Of a stretch of DNA of 64,000 nt, positions 33,495-41,088 are shown piece after piece. Source of the DNA: Nitrospinota bacterium. GTDB taxonomy: Bacteria; Nitrospinota_A; UBA7883; JACRGQ01. The notes beneath the pieces were generated by a model. It searched no databases. It was given only the letters and a program-made list of their open reading frames with translations, and was not told the origin of the DNA. The stretch covers positions 1 to 64,000 of the forward strand of contig JACRGR010000067.1 of NCBI GenBank assembly GCA_016212275.1. The letters run 5' to 3'. Both the position numbers and the translations under genes were made by a program. How positions within the stretch are numbered: position 1 is the stretch's first letter; each line of letters begins with the position of its first letter.

Positions 33495-34552
33495 CCGTTC
33501 CCTTCCTTTATCCTGTTTCCCAACGCGGCGGAGAGATAGTCCAGAAGTCCCACCAGGTAAGGGTAATCCATCCTGCGCGGGCCGATGACGCCGATGGCGC
33601 CGTCCCGCGTTTCTCCGTAGCCGTAGGAACGCGCCACGAGGGCGCATCCGTTCAGCCCCGCTTCCTCGATCCCGGAACCGATTTCGATAGCCACTTGGCG
33701 TCCGTCCAAGCACTTATCCAATATCGCCAGCAGTTTTCTCTTATCGGCCAGCAGTTTGAGCAGTTTTTTCAGCTTGCCCGCGTCGTTACGGAATTCCGGA
33801 ACGTCAATCAGCGTGGGCGCGCCCTCCACCAAAACATCGGCCACCTCCTGACCCGAAACCAGCATTTCATTGATAGCCAGCGCGCGTGCCCGCATTTTTA
33901 ATACCCGCTCATTTCCCTCGGATATGTCGCGCAACAATGCCTGTCGTATCTGCGACAAGGTCCTCCGGGAGAATTTATGGTTCAGGAAATTGGCCAGTTC
34001 CACCAGTTCGTTTTCCGGAATCGCCTCGTCCAGTTCCACCACCATGTTTTGCGCGCGCCCTCCCGTGAGCACCAGCACCACCTGCACCCGCAGGGGGGCG
34101 ATGACGACAAAATGGAATTTCTCAATTACGCTGGCGGCCACGCGGGGAAACAGGATCACCCCCGCCTGATGCGAAAGTTCCACAAGGAGGAGCGACATCT
34201 TTTCCGCCAGGTTTTCCGCGCCGTCACTTCCCTTCTCAAGGAAATCGTCTATCTGTTTCCGTTGCCGCGCCGGCACCGGCCGTGCCTCCATCAATTCTTC
34301 GACGTAGTACCGGTAGCCCGTCTCGGTGGGCACGCGCCCGGCGGAACTATGCGGTTTCTCTATCAGCCCCTTGTCGTCCAGATCGGCCATGATATTGCGT
34401 ATCGTTGCCGGGCTTAAGTGCATGGCCGCAAGCCCATGGCGCGAAAGCGTACGCGACCCCACCGGCGCGGAATTGCCGAAATGGTTTTCCACCACCGCGC
34501 GGAGCACCTCGCGCTCCCGTTCACCGATCGTTTCTTTTAGTTCTTTTGCCAT
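33491..34552 (-). CDS. hrcA: Heat-inducible transcription repressor HrcA
   Basis: A 353-residue repressor of heat-shock operons that binds CIRCE elements and is kept folded by GroEL. The N-terminal winged helix is recognisable in REREVLRAVVENHFGNSAPVGSRTLSRH followed by LSPATIRNIMADLDDKGLIEKPHSSAGRVPTETGYRYYV. The C-terminal GAF-like part ends in GAIGVIGPRRMDYPYLVGLLDYLS. It overlaps grpE by 4 bp and the upstream amidohydrolase by 32 bp, so all three are one transcription unit. No CIRCE palindrome was seen before either upstream start. Confidence 0.95.
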   Translation of the reverse strand: MAKELKETIGEREREVLRAVVENHFGNSAPVGSRTLSRHGLAAMHLSPATIRNIMADLDDKGLIEKPHSSAGRVPTETGYRYYVEELMEARPVPARQRKQIDDFLEKGSDGAENLAEKMSLLLVELSHQAGVILFPRVAASVIEKFHFVVIAPLRVQVVLVLTGGRAQNMVVELDEAIPENELVELANFLNHKFSRRTLSQIRQALLRDISEGNERVLKMRARALAINEMLVSGQEVADVLVEGAPTLIDVPEFRNDAGKLKKLLKLLADKRKLLAILDKCLDGRQVAIEIGSGIEEAGLNGCALVARSYGYGETRDGAIGVIGPRRMDYPYLVGLLDYLSAALGNRIKEGNG

Positions 34553-35771
34553 TTCCTGTAATTTCCCACGGCAATACCGCCGTGCCCCCTATCATAACAA
34601 AATCCGGCCTCGTCGCGCTGAAGATGACCTCAACCGGATTTTCTCTTCCATCCCAGCGAAACGCGATGAGGTCCGCAAACTTTCCGGGGACGATACTTCC
34701 GCAATCCAACCCCAGCGCCAATGCCCCGTTGAGCGTCGCGGCCTCAATTATTTTCTCCCGGTCATGCGCGGGAAAATAAACGGCGGCGGAACGCATTTCG
34801 TCCAGCATGGAAAGCGCGCCGTTGCTCGCCAGCGAATCGGTCCCCAACGCCGGGCGCAAACCCATTTGAATCATACGGTCGAAGGGCATTACCCGTTCCC
34901 TGCCGAACCAGCGCGATGAGCCGGGACAGAATACCGGCGCCGCATGGCGTTTTTCCAGCAATTGCAGATCATTCTCATCCAGCAGGTTCAAATGGGCGGC
35001 CACCAGGCCATCAAGCGCGCCGTAGCTATCCAGCAACCGCACCGGCGACATTCCCTTGGCATTCGCCAGCGGAATACCGCGCTCCTCAAAGAACGCGCTC
35101 ATAGGACCCGCACCGTTCCGGATATATTCATCCTCCTCGGCGGATTCCGCCACATGGGAGGTCAATTTCAACGGCAACGCATGCGCCCCTTTCGCCAACA
35201 ATTTGAACAGCGCGCCGGATACCGTATGCGGAGCATGGGGAGAGATACCGGCCTTCAGGCCCATTTGGGAAAGCGTATCCACTTGTCCCATAACATTTTC
35301 GGCGATCGTTTGGGCTTCCGCCGGATCAGGCGCGATGGATTCGATGAAAACCACGCTTCGTATTTTCGCCGTCACGAACGGCTTGGCGAATTCCGGATCG
35401 CTTACAATGTCACCCACCGCGGTGGCGCCCGAAGCCAGCATTTCCGCAATTCCGGCGCGCATCCCCTCTTCCCGCTCCCGCGCCGGGACCGCCCGGCTGA
35501 ACGCGATCACCTGCCGTATCCAATCCACAAATCCGCTATCCGGATGGAATTTCTTCCGCGCTGAAGCGAATTGCAGGTGGCTGTGGGCATTCACGAATCC
35601 GGGCATGACGATATGGCCGGAGAGGTCAATAACGGGACCGGACGATGAGGACCCGAAATCCGCCGCCCCCCCCACGGCGCGTATCCGCCCGCCCTCGATG
35701 GCGATATGCCCGTTCGGAATCGGGGGAGAAGAAACGGGATACACCAATCCCGCTTTTATCAACATATCCAT
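34521..35771 (-). CDS. Amidohydrolase of the ATZ/TRZ deaminase group, possible aminodeoxyfutalosine deaminase
   Basis: A 416-residue metal-dependent hydrolase. GFVNAHSHLQF gives the first HxH, HAPHTV and TSHVAESAEE give further ligands, and LGTDSLASNGALSMLDEM is the conserved metal-Asp region. The CPGSSRWFGR block followed by ALGTDSLASN resembles amidohydrolases that deaminate aminodeoxyfutalosine in the alternative menaquinone pathway, but related enzymes act on adenosine derivatives or other purines, so the substrate is inferred. It overlaps hrcA by 32 bp. No other mqn genes are in the window. Confidence 0.7.
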   Translation of the reverse strand: MDMLIKAGLVYPVSSPPIPNGHIAIEGGRIRAVGGAADFGSSSSGPVIDLSGHIVMPGFVNAHSHLQFASARKKFHPDSGFVDWIRQVIAFSRAVPAREREEGMRAGIAEMLASGATAVGDIVSDPEFAKPFVTAKIRSVVFIESIAPDPAEAQTIAENVMGQVDTLSQMGLKAGISPHAPHTVSGALFKLLAKGAHALPLKLTSHVAESAEEDEYIRNGAGPMSAFFEERGIPLANAKGMSPVRLLDSYGALDGLVAAHLNLLDENDLQLLEKRHAAPVFCPGSSRWFGRERVMPFDRMIQMGLRPALGTDSLASNGALSMLDEMRSAAVYFPAHDREKIIEAATLNGALALGLDCGSIVPGKFADLIAFRWDGRENPVEVIFSATRPDFVMIGGTAVLPWEITGNGKRTKRNDR

Positions 35772-35810
35772 GAACGGTAATCTACCGCAGACGGCGGGAG
35801 GAACGGGAAA

Positions 35811-36260
35811 TTATTTGGAGGGGAATTCCTGGATGCGGGAACCGTCTTTCCCTTTTTTCACCACACCCAAAATGGCTTCCGGCTTCTTTGCGGAGGCGAA
35901 CGGGTCATATTGAGCGCCAAAGGTCATCCCCGTGCCGCCTTGGAAACGCACTTCAAACGGGATGCCGACCGGCTTATGCTCGTTGAACTCGAAGGTAAAA
36001 AGCCATTTGCCTATTCCATTGCCGGAGGGAGGAACGATCTCCTTCAGCGTCACCCCCGCGCCCTGTATCGGTAGCGGGCGCGCCCGCTCCGGCGCGGGTT
36101 GGCCCGTGGCGGTCAGCGTGCATTGCGCCTGGAACATGTTCCCGGCGGACGACACGGTGACGCATTCAACCGTGACGGGCGCCAACGGCTTCACCGCGCC
36201 AGCAACACCCGCAAGGGCGATCGAGGCGGCGAAGAAGGCTACTCCGAAGTTTTTGATGAT
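35811..36260 (-). CDS. Predicted secreted protein of unknown function, start codon unclear
   Basis: The product begins near IIKNFGVAFFAASIALAGVAGA, a clear Sec signal sequence, and continues as a beta-rich domain (APVTVECVTVSSAGNMFQAQCTLTATG, KWLFTFEFNEHKPVGIPFEVRFQGG). Two Cys near the mature N-terminus could pair. I do not recognise a family. The nearest ATG or GTG codons in this frame (36443, 36389, 36380) are deep inside fmdB and would bury the signal sequence behind 40 or more residues. Homology-style reasoning places the start at ATC codons 36260/36257 just after an AAGGGG ribosome-binding site, overlapping the fmdB end. A non-ATG start or a small sequence error would explain this. Confidence 0.55.
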   Translation of the reverse strand: MIKNFGVAFFAASIALAGVAGAVKPLAPVTVECVTVSSAGNMFQAQCTLTATGQPAPERARPLPIQGAGVTLKEIVPPSGNGIGKWLFTFEFNEHKPVGIPFEVRFQGGTGMTFGAQYDPFASAKKPEAILGVVKKGKDGSRIQEFPSK

Positions 36261-36472
36261 GTATCCCCTTCCGCTTTTTTCTCTCCACCGGACTTGGCGT
36301 ACCCGCCGGTCTTGTACCAGCCGCCCCCTTTCAGGTGGAAAGCGTTGCGCGAGATGATGCGCTTCATTTTCTTTTTGCACGAGGGACATTTGGGCGAGCG
36401 GGTCTCGGATATTCCGTGGGTGATCTCGGTGGTGTGCCCGCACTGTTCACAGTGGTACTCGTAAATCGGCAT
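36239..36472 (-). CDS. fmdB: FmdB-family zinc-ribbon protein
   Basis: A 77-residue putative regulatory protein. MPIYEYHCEQCG and SPKCPSCKKKMKR form a zinc ribbon with Cys8, Cys11, Cys29 and Cys32. The C-terminus (about 50-77) is Gly/Lys/Ser-rich and disordered, ending in TSSKTSE. The family was named after a regulator of the formamidase operon, but most members are of unknown role. It overlaps the following secreted-protein gene by about 20 bp. Confidence 0.85.
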   Translation of the reverse strand: MPIYEYHCEQCGHTTEITHGISETRSPKCPSCKKKMKRIISRNAFHLKGGGWYKTGGYAKSGGEKKAEGDTSSKTSE

Positions 36473-36524
36473 TGTGCAAAACTCCTAACTTGTTTTCCGC
36501 TTCTCTTTTAAGAATAGAACGGAT

Positions 36525-37442
36525 TTACAGAATGTCAAGCCACGCGGCGTACTTTTGGTTCTTCCCGCGGAGGGCGTCGAAAAACAGGTCGTGCAGTTTT
36601 TGTGTCACCGGCCCCACGGAGCCTTTCCCCACCGGGCGGTTGTCCACCTCGCGCACGGGCGTCACTTCCGCCGCCGTGCCGGTCAAAAACACTTCGTCGG
36701 CGATGTACAGTTCGTCCCGGGGGAAGAACTGCTCCACCAGGGGGATGCCCGCGTCCTCCGCCAGGCGCATGATGCTGTCGCGCGTGATCCCTTCCAGTAT
36801 CGAAACGGCGGGCGGGGTCTTTATCCGCCCGTTACGGATGACAAAGAGGTTCTCGCCGGAGCCTTCGGCCACGTTGCCGAACGGGTCCAGCAGTACCGCC
36901 TCGTCGTACCCGTTGCGCACCGCGTCCTGCTTTGCCAGCACGGAGTTGATGTAGATGCCCGTGGCCTTCGCCTTGCTCATCGTGATGTTCGGGTGGTGCC
37001 GCGTGAACGAGGAGATGCACACGCGGATCCCGTGTTGGGCCGCCTCGTCGCCAAGGTATTTTCCCCACGGCCACACCGCGATGGAAAGATGCACGCTCAA
37101 TCCCTTCGGGTTCAGCCCCCGGTTCTCCGTCCCCAAAAACGCGATGGGCCGGATATAGCACTCTTCAAGATTATTGGCCTTGATGGTCTCGCGCACCGCC
37201 TTCATCACCTCGTCCACGCTGTACGGTATGGCGTACCCCAGGATTTTGGCGGATGCGAACAGACGCTCGATGTGTTCGCGGTGGCGGAACACGGCGGAAC
37301 CTTTATTGGTCTTGTAACAGCGGATACCCTCGAACACGCCGGTGCCGTAATGCAGGGTGTGGGTGAGCACATGGACGTTCGCCTGGTCCCACGGAACCAG
37401 TTTTCCGTCCATCCATATAAAGTCGCTTTTCGGTGCCGTCAT
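36525..37442 (-). CDS. ilvE: Branched-chain amino acid aminotransferase IlvE
   Basis: A 305-residue fold-type IV PLP enzyme catalysing the last step of valine, leucine and isoleucine synthesis. [36 protein letters not shown] is the N-terminal signature; [15 protein letters not shown] contains the PLP lysine (about residue 154-156); [13 protein letters not shown] and [15 protein letters not shown] are the classical C-terminal blocks. Upstream, TTGACA (37481-37476) and TAAACT (37457-37452) with an 18-bp spacer form a good promoter, ending only 9 nt before the ATG and without a Shine-Dalgarno sequence. Confidence 0.95.
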   Translation of the reverse strand: MTAPKSDFIWMDGKLVPWDQANVHVLTHTLHYGTGVFEGIRCYKTNKGSAVFRHREHIERLFASAKILGYAIPYSVDEVMKAVRETIKANNLEECYIRPIAFLGTENRGLNPKGLSVHLSIAVWPWGKYLGDEAAQHGIRVCISSFTRHHPNITMSKAKATGIYINSVLAKQDAVRNGYDEAVLLDPFGNVAEGSGENLFVIRNGRIKTPPAVSILEGITRDSIMRLAEDAGIPLVEQFFPRDELYIADEVFLTGTAAEVTPVREVDNRPVGKGSVGPVTQKLHDLFFDALRGKNQKYAAWLDIL

Positions 37443-37451
37443 AGATGGGTA

Positions 37452-37481
37452 AGTTTATCTTCCGCGTGCGGAGGTTGTCAA
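37452..37481 (-). promoter_or_regulatory. Sigma-70-type promoter for ilvE
   Basis: On the minus strand TTGACA (37481-37476) is followed after 18 bp by TAAACT (37457-37452). The predicted start point falls within a few bases of the ilvE ATG at 37442, suggesting a very short or absent 5' leader. Confidence 0.5.
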
Positions 37482-37497
37482 TCCGCGCTTTGCGCCG

Positions 37498-38631
37498 CTA
37501 CAAAAGGGCGAGGAGGATGCCCGCCGAAAGGATCCAGCCGATGGTCCCGGCGGCATTGGCCCCCGCCGCATAGGGGTATATGGACTGCTCGCCGCAGGCC
37601 TTCACCGCCGATGATGCCGCGTGCCCCATGGAAGGCAGGCAAGCCGCGCCGACCGCCGGATTGAAATGCCCACCGGAAACGCGATGAAAAACTTTTCCCA
37701 CCAGTACGCCGCACACGATGGCGGCCAGCACCGCCACAAGCCCGGCGAAGAACACCGCCAGCGCCTGCAACGAAAAAACATAATCCGAATCCAGCCGTAT
37801 CCCAACGGTAAGCCCCAAAAGCACGGCGGCGACGTCGGCCACGCGCGGCATTTTGACGTTCAGCCCTTTTATTTCTTTCAGCAGGTTTCCCAGCGCGAAC
37901 ATCCCCATCAGCGGAGCCGAAGCGGGAACGAATAATACGCTCAACGCCAATAGCCCCACCGGGAACGCCAGACGGGAGCGCAAAGAAACCGCCGGCACCG
38001 GTTCCATCTCCACATGCAGTTCGCCGCGCGGACACAGCAAACGCACCACCGGCCCCGCCAGCCGGTCCGACACCGCCATGTAGAGATAAGCGGAAAGCGT
38101 GACAACTTCCACCAGATGGTCTGCAAGCTTGGCCGATGCGTACGCCGCCAGCGCGCCATCCGCGCCGGTGGCAAGACCGACGGCGGCCGCCTCGTTCAGA
38201 TCAATGAATACCGCTTCCACCGGCAGGAATTTACAGGCCAACGCGCCAACAATGCCGGCCACCAGCCCCGTTTGCGCCGCCGCGCCGATGACCGCCAAAC
38301 GCGGGTGCGCGACCAGCGGCCCGAAATCGGTATGCCAGCCCAGCGCGAACACAAGCAGGAGCGGCAAAAGTCCGGTGTGGATGAACATGAAATAGAGGTA
38401 GTAGAAGATCGTTCCCGGCTCGGCAATGCCGGCGGACGGGAAATTGGCAAGCACCGTGCCAATTCCCGCCGGAATCAAGAACAGCGGCGCCCATCCGCGC
38501 AGGCCCAGCACGGACAACAAAATGCCCGCCAATGCCATCAATAGGTGCGCTGGTCCGGCGCTGACGATGCCGGATGACTGAAGAAGCGCGTCAGCCAGCG
38601 CGCCGACGGTTTGGCCGTTCACCGCGTCCAC
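37498..38631 (-). CDS. oadB: Na+-pumping decarboxylase beta subunit (OadB-like)
   Basis: A 377-residue polytopic membrane protein with about nine helices. LGWHTDFGPLVAHPRLAVIGAAAQ, VGLATGADGALAAYASAKLA and APLMGMFALGNLLKE correspond to the conserved blocks of the OadB/MmdB/GcdB family, which couples decarboxylation of carboxybiotin to Na+ export. The usual GGADGPT motif is changed to TGADGAL, so the subunit is diverged. It starts with GTG at 38631, 31 bp downstream of oadA. Order oadG-oadA-oadB on the minus strand indicates a complete pump apart from the biotin carrier. Confidence 0.8.
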   Translation of the reverse strand: MDAVNGQTVGALADALLQSSGIVSAGPAHLLMALAGILLSVLGLRGWAPLFLIPAGIGTVLANFPSAGIAEPGTIFYYLYFMFIHTGLLPLLLVFALGWHTDFGPLVAHPRLAVIGAAAQTGLVAGIVGALACKFLPVEAVFIDLNEAAAVGLATGADGALAAYASAKLADHLVEVVTLSAYLYMAVSDRLAGPVVRLLCPRGELHVEMEPVPAVSLRSRLAFPVGLLALSVLFVPASAPLMGMFALGNLLKEIKGLNVKMPRVADVAAVLLGLTVGIRLDSDYVFSLQALAVFFAGLVAVLAAIVCGVLVGKVFHRVSGGHFNPAVGAACLPSMGHAASSAVKACGEQSIYPYAAGANAAGTIGWILSAGILLALL

Positions 38632-38662
38632 GCGCTACGCCACCCGAACGGAAGGTACTTGA

Positions 38663-40198
38663 TCAACAATCGGAATAGCCGTTCACCGCCGCGCCGCCGT
38701 TGGCCGAATCCGGCGCGGGGACTTTCACGATAGGGTGTCCCTTCACATAGCCGTTTTCCACCACCACGTTGTAGGTCTTGCCGTTCACGGATATGTGATA
38801 GGTGGCGGGCATCGGGGGCGGCTGGTGCGGCTGAACCGGAGCGTCTTCGTCCGCGAATTCCGGCGCGGCTTTGCCCCGGTTCTCGAAATATTTTGGCGCG
38901 ACCTGCGGGAAAAGCGCGTACACCATGATGTCCTCGTCGCTCATGTCCGGGAACCGGGCCTTTAACTTGTCCATTTCCGGCTCCAGCACGTCGGCGGGCC
39001 TGCAGGTGATCGGCTGTTCGCCTTTGAGCACCCTCTTCTTCAATTCTTCGTTCACCTCGCCCGGCAGTTTGCCATAGCGCCCGCGGATGATCTCGCGCGT
39101 TTCGTTCGCTATCACTTTGTACCGCTCGCGCGTGACCACGTTCAGCACCGCCTGTATGCCCACGATCTGCGAAGTGGGAGTAACGAGCGGAGGGTAGCCC
39201 AGGTCTTCCCGCACGCGCGGTATTTCGTGCATTACCTCGTCCAGTTTGTCATACGCTTTTTGTTGTTTGAGCTGGCTTTCCAGGTTGGAGATCATCCCGC
39301 CGGGTATCTGCGACTTGAGGATGTCCACATCCACCCCGGTGAACGAGCTTTCGAATTTTTTGTATTTTTTGCGCACCTCGCCGAAATATTTGCCTATCTC
39401 GATGAGGTTTTCCAAATCCATGCCGGTATCGCGCTCCGTACCCTTGAGCATCGCCACGATGGTCTCGGTGGGCGGGTGCGCGGTTCCCTGCGATAGCGAC
39501 GATGTGGCGCAGTCCAGAATGTCCACCCCCGCCTGTATGGCGCGCAGGTAGGTCATGTTGCCAAACCCGCTGGTGCAGTGGCTGTGCAGATGGAGCGGAG
39601 CCTTCACCTTATTTTTTATCTCGCTGATAAGTTCGTAGGCCGCTTCGGGGGCCAGCAGGCCCGCCATGTCCTTTATGCAGATGGTGTCGGATCCCATCCG
39701 CTCCAGTTCCACCGCAAGGTCCACGAACATTTTCACGTTATGCACCGGGCTGGTGGTGTAGGAGATGGTCCCCTCCACATGCTTGCCCTCTTTTTTGACG
39801 GCTTTGATGGCCGTTTCAAGGTTGCGCACGTCGTTGAGCGCGTCGAAAATGCGGAACACGTCTATGCCGGCGCTGGCGGCCAGTTCCACGAAGCGGTAAA
39901 CAACGTCGTCGGCGTAATGGCGGTAGCCCAACAGGTTTTGCCCGCGCAATAGCATTTGGAAGCGCGTATTGGGCATCCGCTGGCGCAACTGCCGCACCCG
40001 CTCCCACGGGTCCTCGTTCAAAAAGCGGATACAAGAGTCGAATGTGGCGCCGCCCCACATCTCAACGGACCAATAGCCCGCCTTGTCCATCCGCTCGGCT
40101 ATCGGGAGCATGTCTTCGGTGCGCATCCGCGTGGCAAGGAGCGACTGGTGCGCGTCGCGCAAGGCTACTTCCGTTATCAGCACCTTTTGTCCGCTCAA
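38663..40198 (-). CDS. oadA: Carboxyltransferase subunit (OadA/PycB type) lacking a biotin domain
   Basis: A 511-residue carboxyltransferase. ITEVALRDAHQSLLATRMRTEDM, GYWSVEMWGGATFDSCIRFLNEDPWERVR and LHLHSHCTSGFGNMTYL form the metal-dependent TIM barrel that transfers CO2 between oxaloacetate or pyruvate and biotin. PTSQIVGIQAVLNV and the PYC_OADA domain follow. The protein ends shortly after TYHISVNGKTYNVVVENG, with no MKM biotin attachment motif, so a separate biotin carrier must serve it. The start is TTG 40198, overlapping the oadG stop (TTGA). Decarboxylase versus carboxylase direction is inferred from the neighbouring oadB and oadG. Confidence 0.9.
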   Translation of the reverse strand: MSGQKVLITEVALRDAHQSLLATRMRTEDMLPIAERMDKAGYWSVEMWGGATFDSCIRFLNEDPWERVRQLRQRMPNTRFQMLLRGQNLLGYRHYADDVVYRFVELAASAGIDVFRIFDALNDVRNLETAIKAVKKEGKHVEGTISYTTSPVHNVKMFVDLAVELERMGSDTICIKDMAGLLAPEAAYELISEIKNKVKAPLHLHSHCTSGFGNMTYLRAIQAGVDILDCATSSLSQGTAHPPTETIVAMLKGTERDTGMDLENLIEIGKYFGEVRKKYKKFESSFTGVDVDILKSQIPGGMISNLESQLKQQKAYDKLDEVMHEIPRVREDLGYPPLVTPTSQIVGIQAVLNVVTRERYKVIANETREIIRGRYGKLPGEVNEELKKRVLKGEQPITCRPADVLEPEMDKLKARFPDMSDEDIMVYALFPQVAPKYFENRGKAAPEFADEDAPVQPHQPPPMPATYHISVNGKTYNVVVENGYVKGHPIVKVPAPDSANGGAAVNGYSDC

Positions 40199-40395
40199 CG
40201 TTTTTTCCCCAAATGTTCGTGCATGGCCGCGGTTATCACGGCGAGTTCCTCATGCGTGGCGCCACCGCGCTCGCCCGCCATTTTCCCCGAAATAGCTTTA
40301 AAAAAGTACACGATCACGCCCCCCGCGGCAAGCGCAAAACCCGCCGCGACGGCGGCAAACACCGCCAGCCGGAATCCCATTGCAAAACTATCCAT
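40195..40395 (-). CDS. oadG: Na+-pumping decarboxylase gamma subunit (OadG-like)
   Basis: A 66-residue protein with one membrane helix (about residues 7-30, FRLAVFAAVAAGFALAAGGVIVYFF) and a short cytoplasmic tail with HEELAVITAAMHEHL, the usual OadG ending of acidic plus AAxxxH residues. OadG holds the alpha and beta subunits together. I start it at ATG 40395; the open frame reaches 40494. It is the first gene of the oadGAB unit and overlaps oadA by 4 bp. Confidence 0.7.
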   Translation of the reverse strand: MDSFAMGFRLAVFAAVAAGFALAAGGVIVYFFKAISGKMAGERGGATHEELAVITAAMHEHLGKKR

Positions 40396-40498
40396 CCGGG
40401 CGGCGATTCTAGCAGGTTGCCCGCCGCTCCTCAACCGCAATTTGTCACGCATGATGGGATAGCGCCCCTGAGTCCCGGATTTTAGTGGGCACATTTTT

Positions 40499-40529
40499 TT
40501 GCAATTTTTTTTCGCGCTGTTGTTATACT
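40499..40529 (+). promoter_or_regulatory. Promoter-like element for argA
   Basis: TTGCAA (40499-40504) and TATACT (40524-40529) with a 19-bp T-rich spacer lie 7 nt before the ATG. The spacing predicts a start point at or next to the ATG, with no ribosome-binding site in between. Confidence 0.4.
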
Positions 40530-40536
40530 TGCCCCA

Positions 40537-41034
40537 ATGAAAACACTCGACGGCGGAATCAGGATCCGCCCCGCGAAACTTTCGGACGCGAAGGACATCC
40601 TGCGCCTCATCCGGCTATGGGCGGAAAAAGGGAAACTCCTCCCCCGCTCGCTTAACGACATCTACGAGCGGATACGCGATTTCTTCGTGTACGAGTCGGA
40701 GGACGGGAAGCTGATCGGCGCCGTGTCGCTTGCCGTGGTGTGGGAAGACATGGCGGAAGTGCGCTCGCTGGTGGTGGAAGAAGGGCACGACGGGAAGGGC
40801 ATCGGCACCGCGCTGGTGCGGCACTGCATCGAGACGGCCCGCGGCATCGGCGTGAAACAGCTGTTCGCGTTGACCTATGTGCCAAAGTTCTTCGTGAAAC
40901 TGGGATTCAGCGAAATAGACAAGCAGACGCTCCCGCACAAGATATGGTCGGACTGCGTGCGGTGCCACAAATTCCCGGACTGCGACGAGTCCGCGGTGAT
41001 GACGTTATTGGACAACGGCAACCGCCCCGCATAG
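40537..41034 (+). CDS. argA: N-acetylglutamate synthase, short GNAT form (ArgA-type)
   Basis: A 165-residue GNAT acetyltransferase. IRPAKLSDAKDILRLIRLWAEKGKLLPRS, VRSLVVEEGHDGKGIGTALV (acetyl-CoA loop) and ALTYVPKFFVKLGFSEIDKQTLPHKIW with CVRCHKFPDCDESAV are characteristic of the stand-alone N-acetylglutamate synthases that start arginine synthesis in many non-enteric bacteria. The CxxC...C cluster near the end is conserved in this group. It lacks the kinase-like domain of classical ArgA. It is divergent from oadG; no other arg genes are seen here. Confidence 0.85.
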   Translation: MKTLDGGIRIRPAKLSDAKDILRLIRLWAEKGKLLPRSLNDIYERIRDFFVYESEDGKLIGAVSLAVVWEDMAEVRSLVVEEGHDGKGIGTALVRHCIETARGIGVKQLFALTYVPKFFVKLGFSEIDKQTLPHKIWSDCVRCHKFPDCDESAVMTLLDNGNRPA

Positions 41035-41088
41035 TCCCGCGACCAGGGTGGCGGGAACCGGCCATTCCCGGCGCTTCGATATATTCAA

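Noticed and set aside
34552-35900. Search for a CIRCE operator upstream of hrcA or of the amidohydrolase
   Set aside because: No TTAGCACTC-N9-GAGTGCTAA or close variant was seen.
41035-41088. TCCCGC...GCGGGA inverted repeat after argA as a terminator
   Set aside because: It has only a 6-bp stem, a long loop and no T-run.
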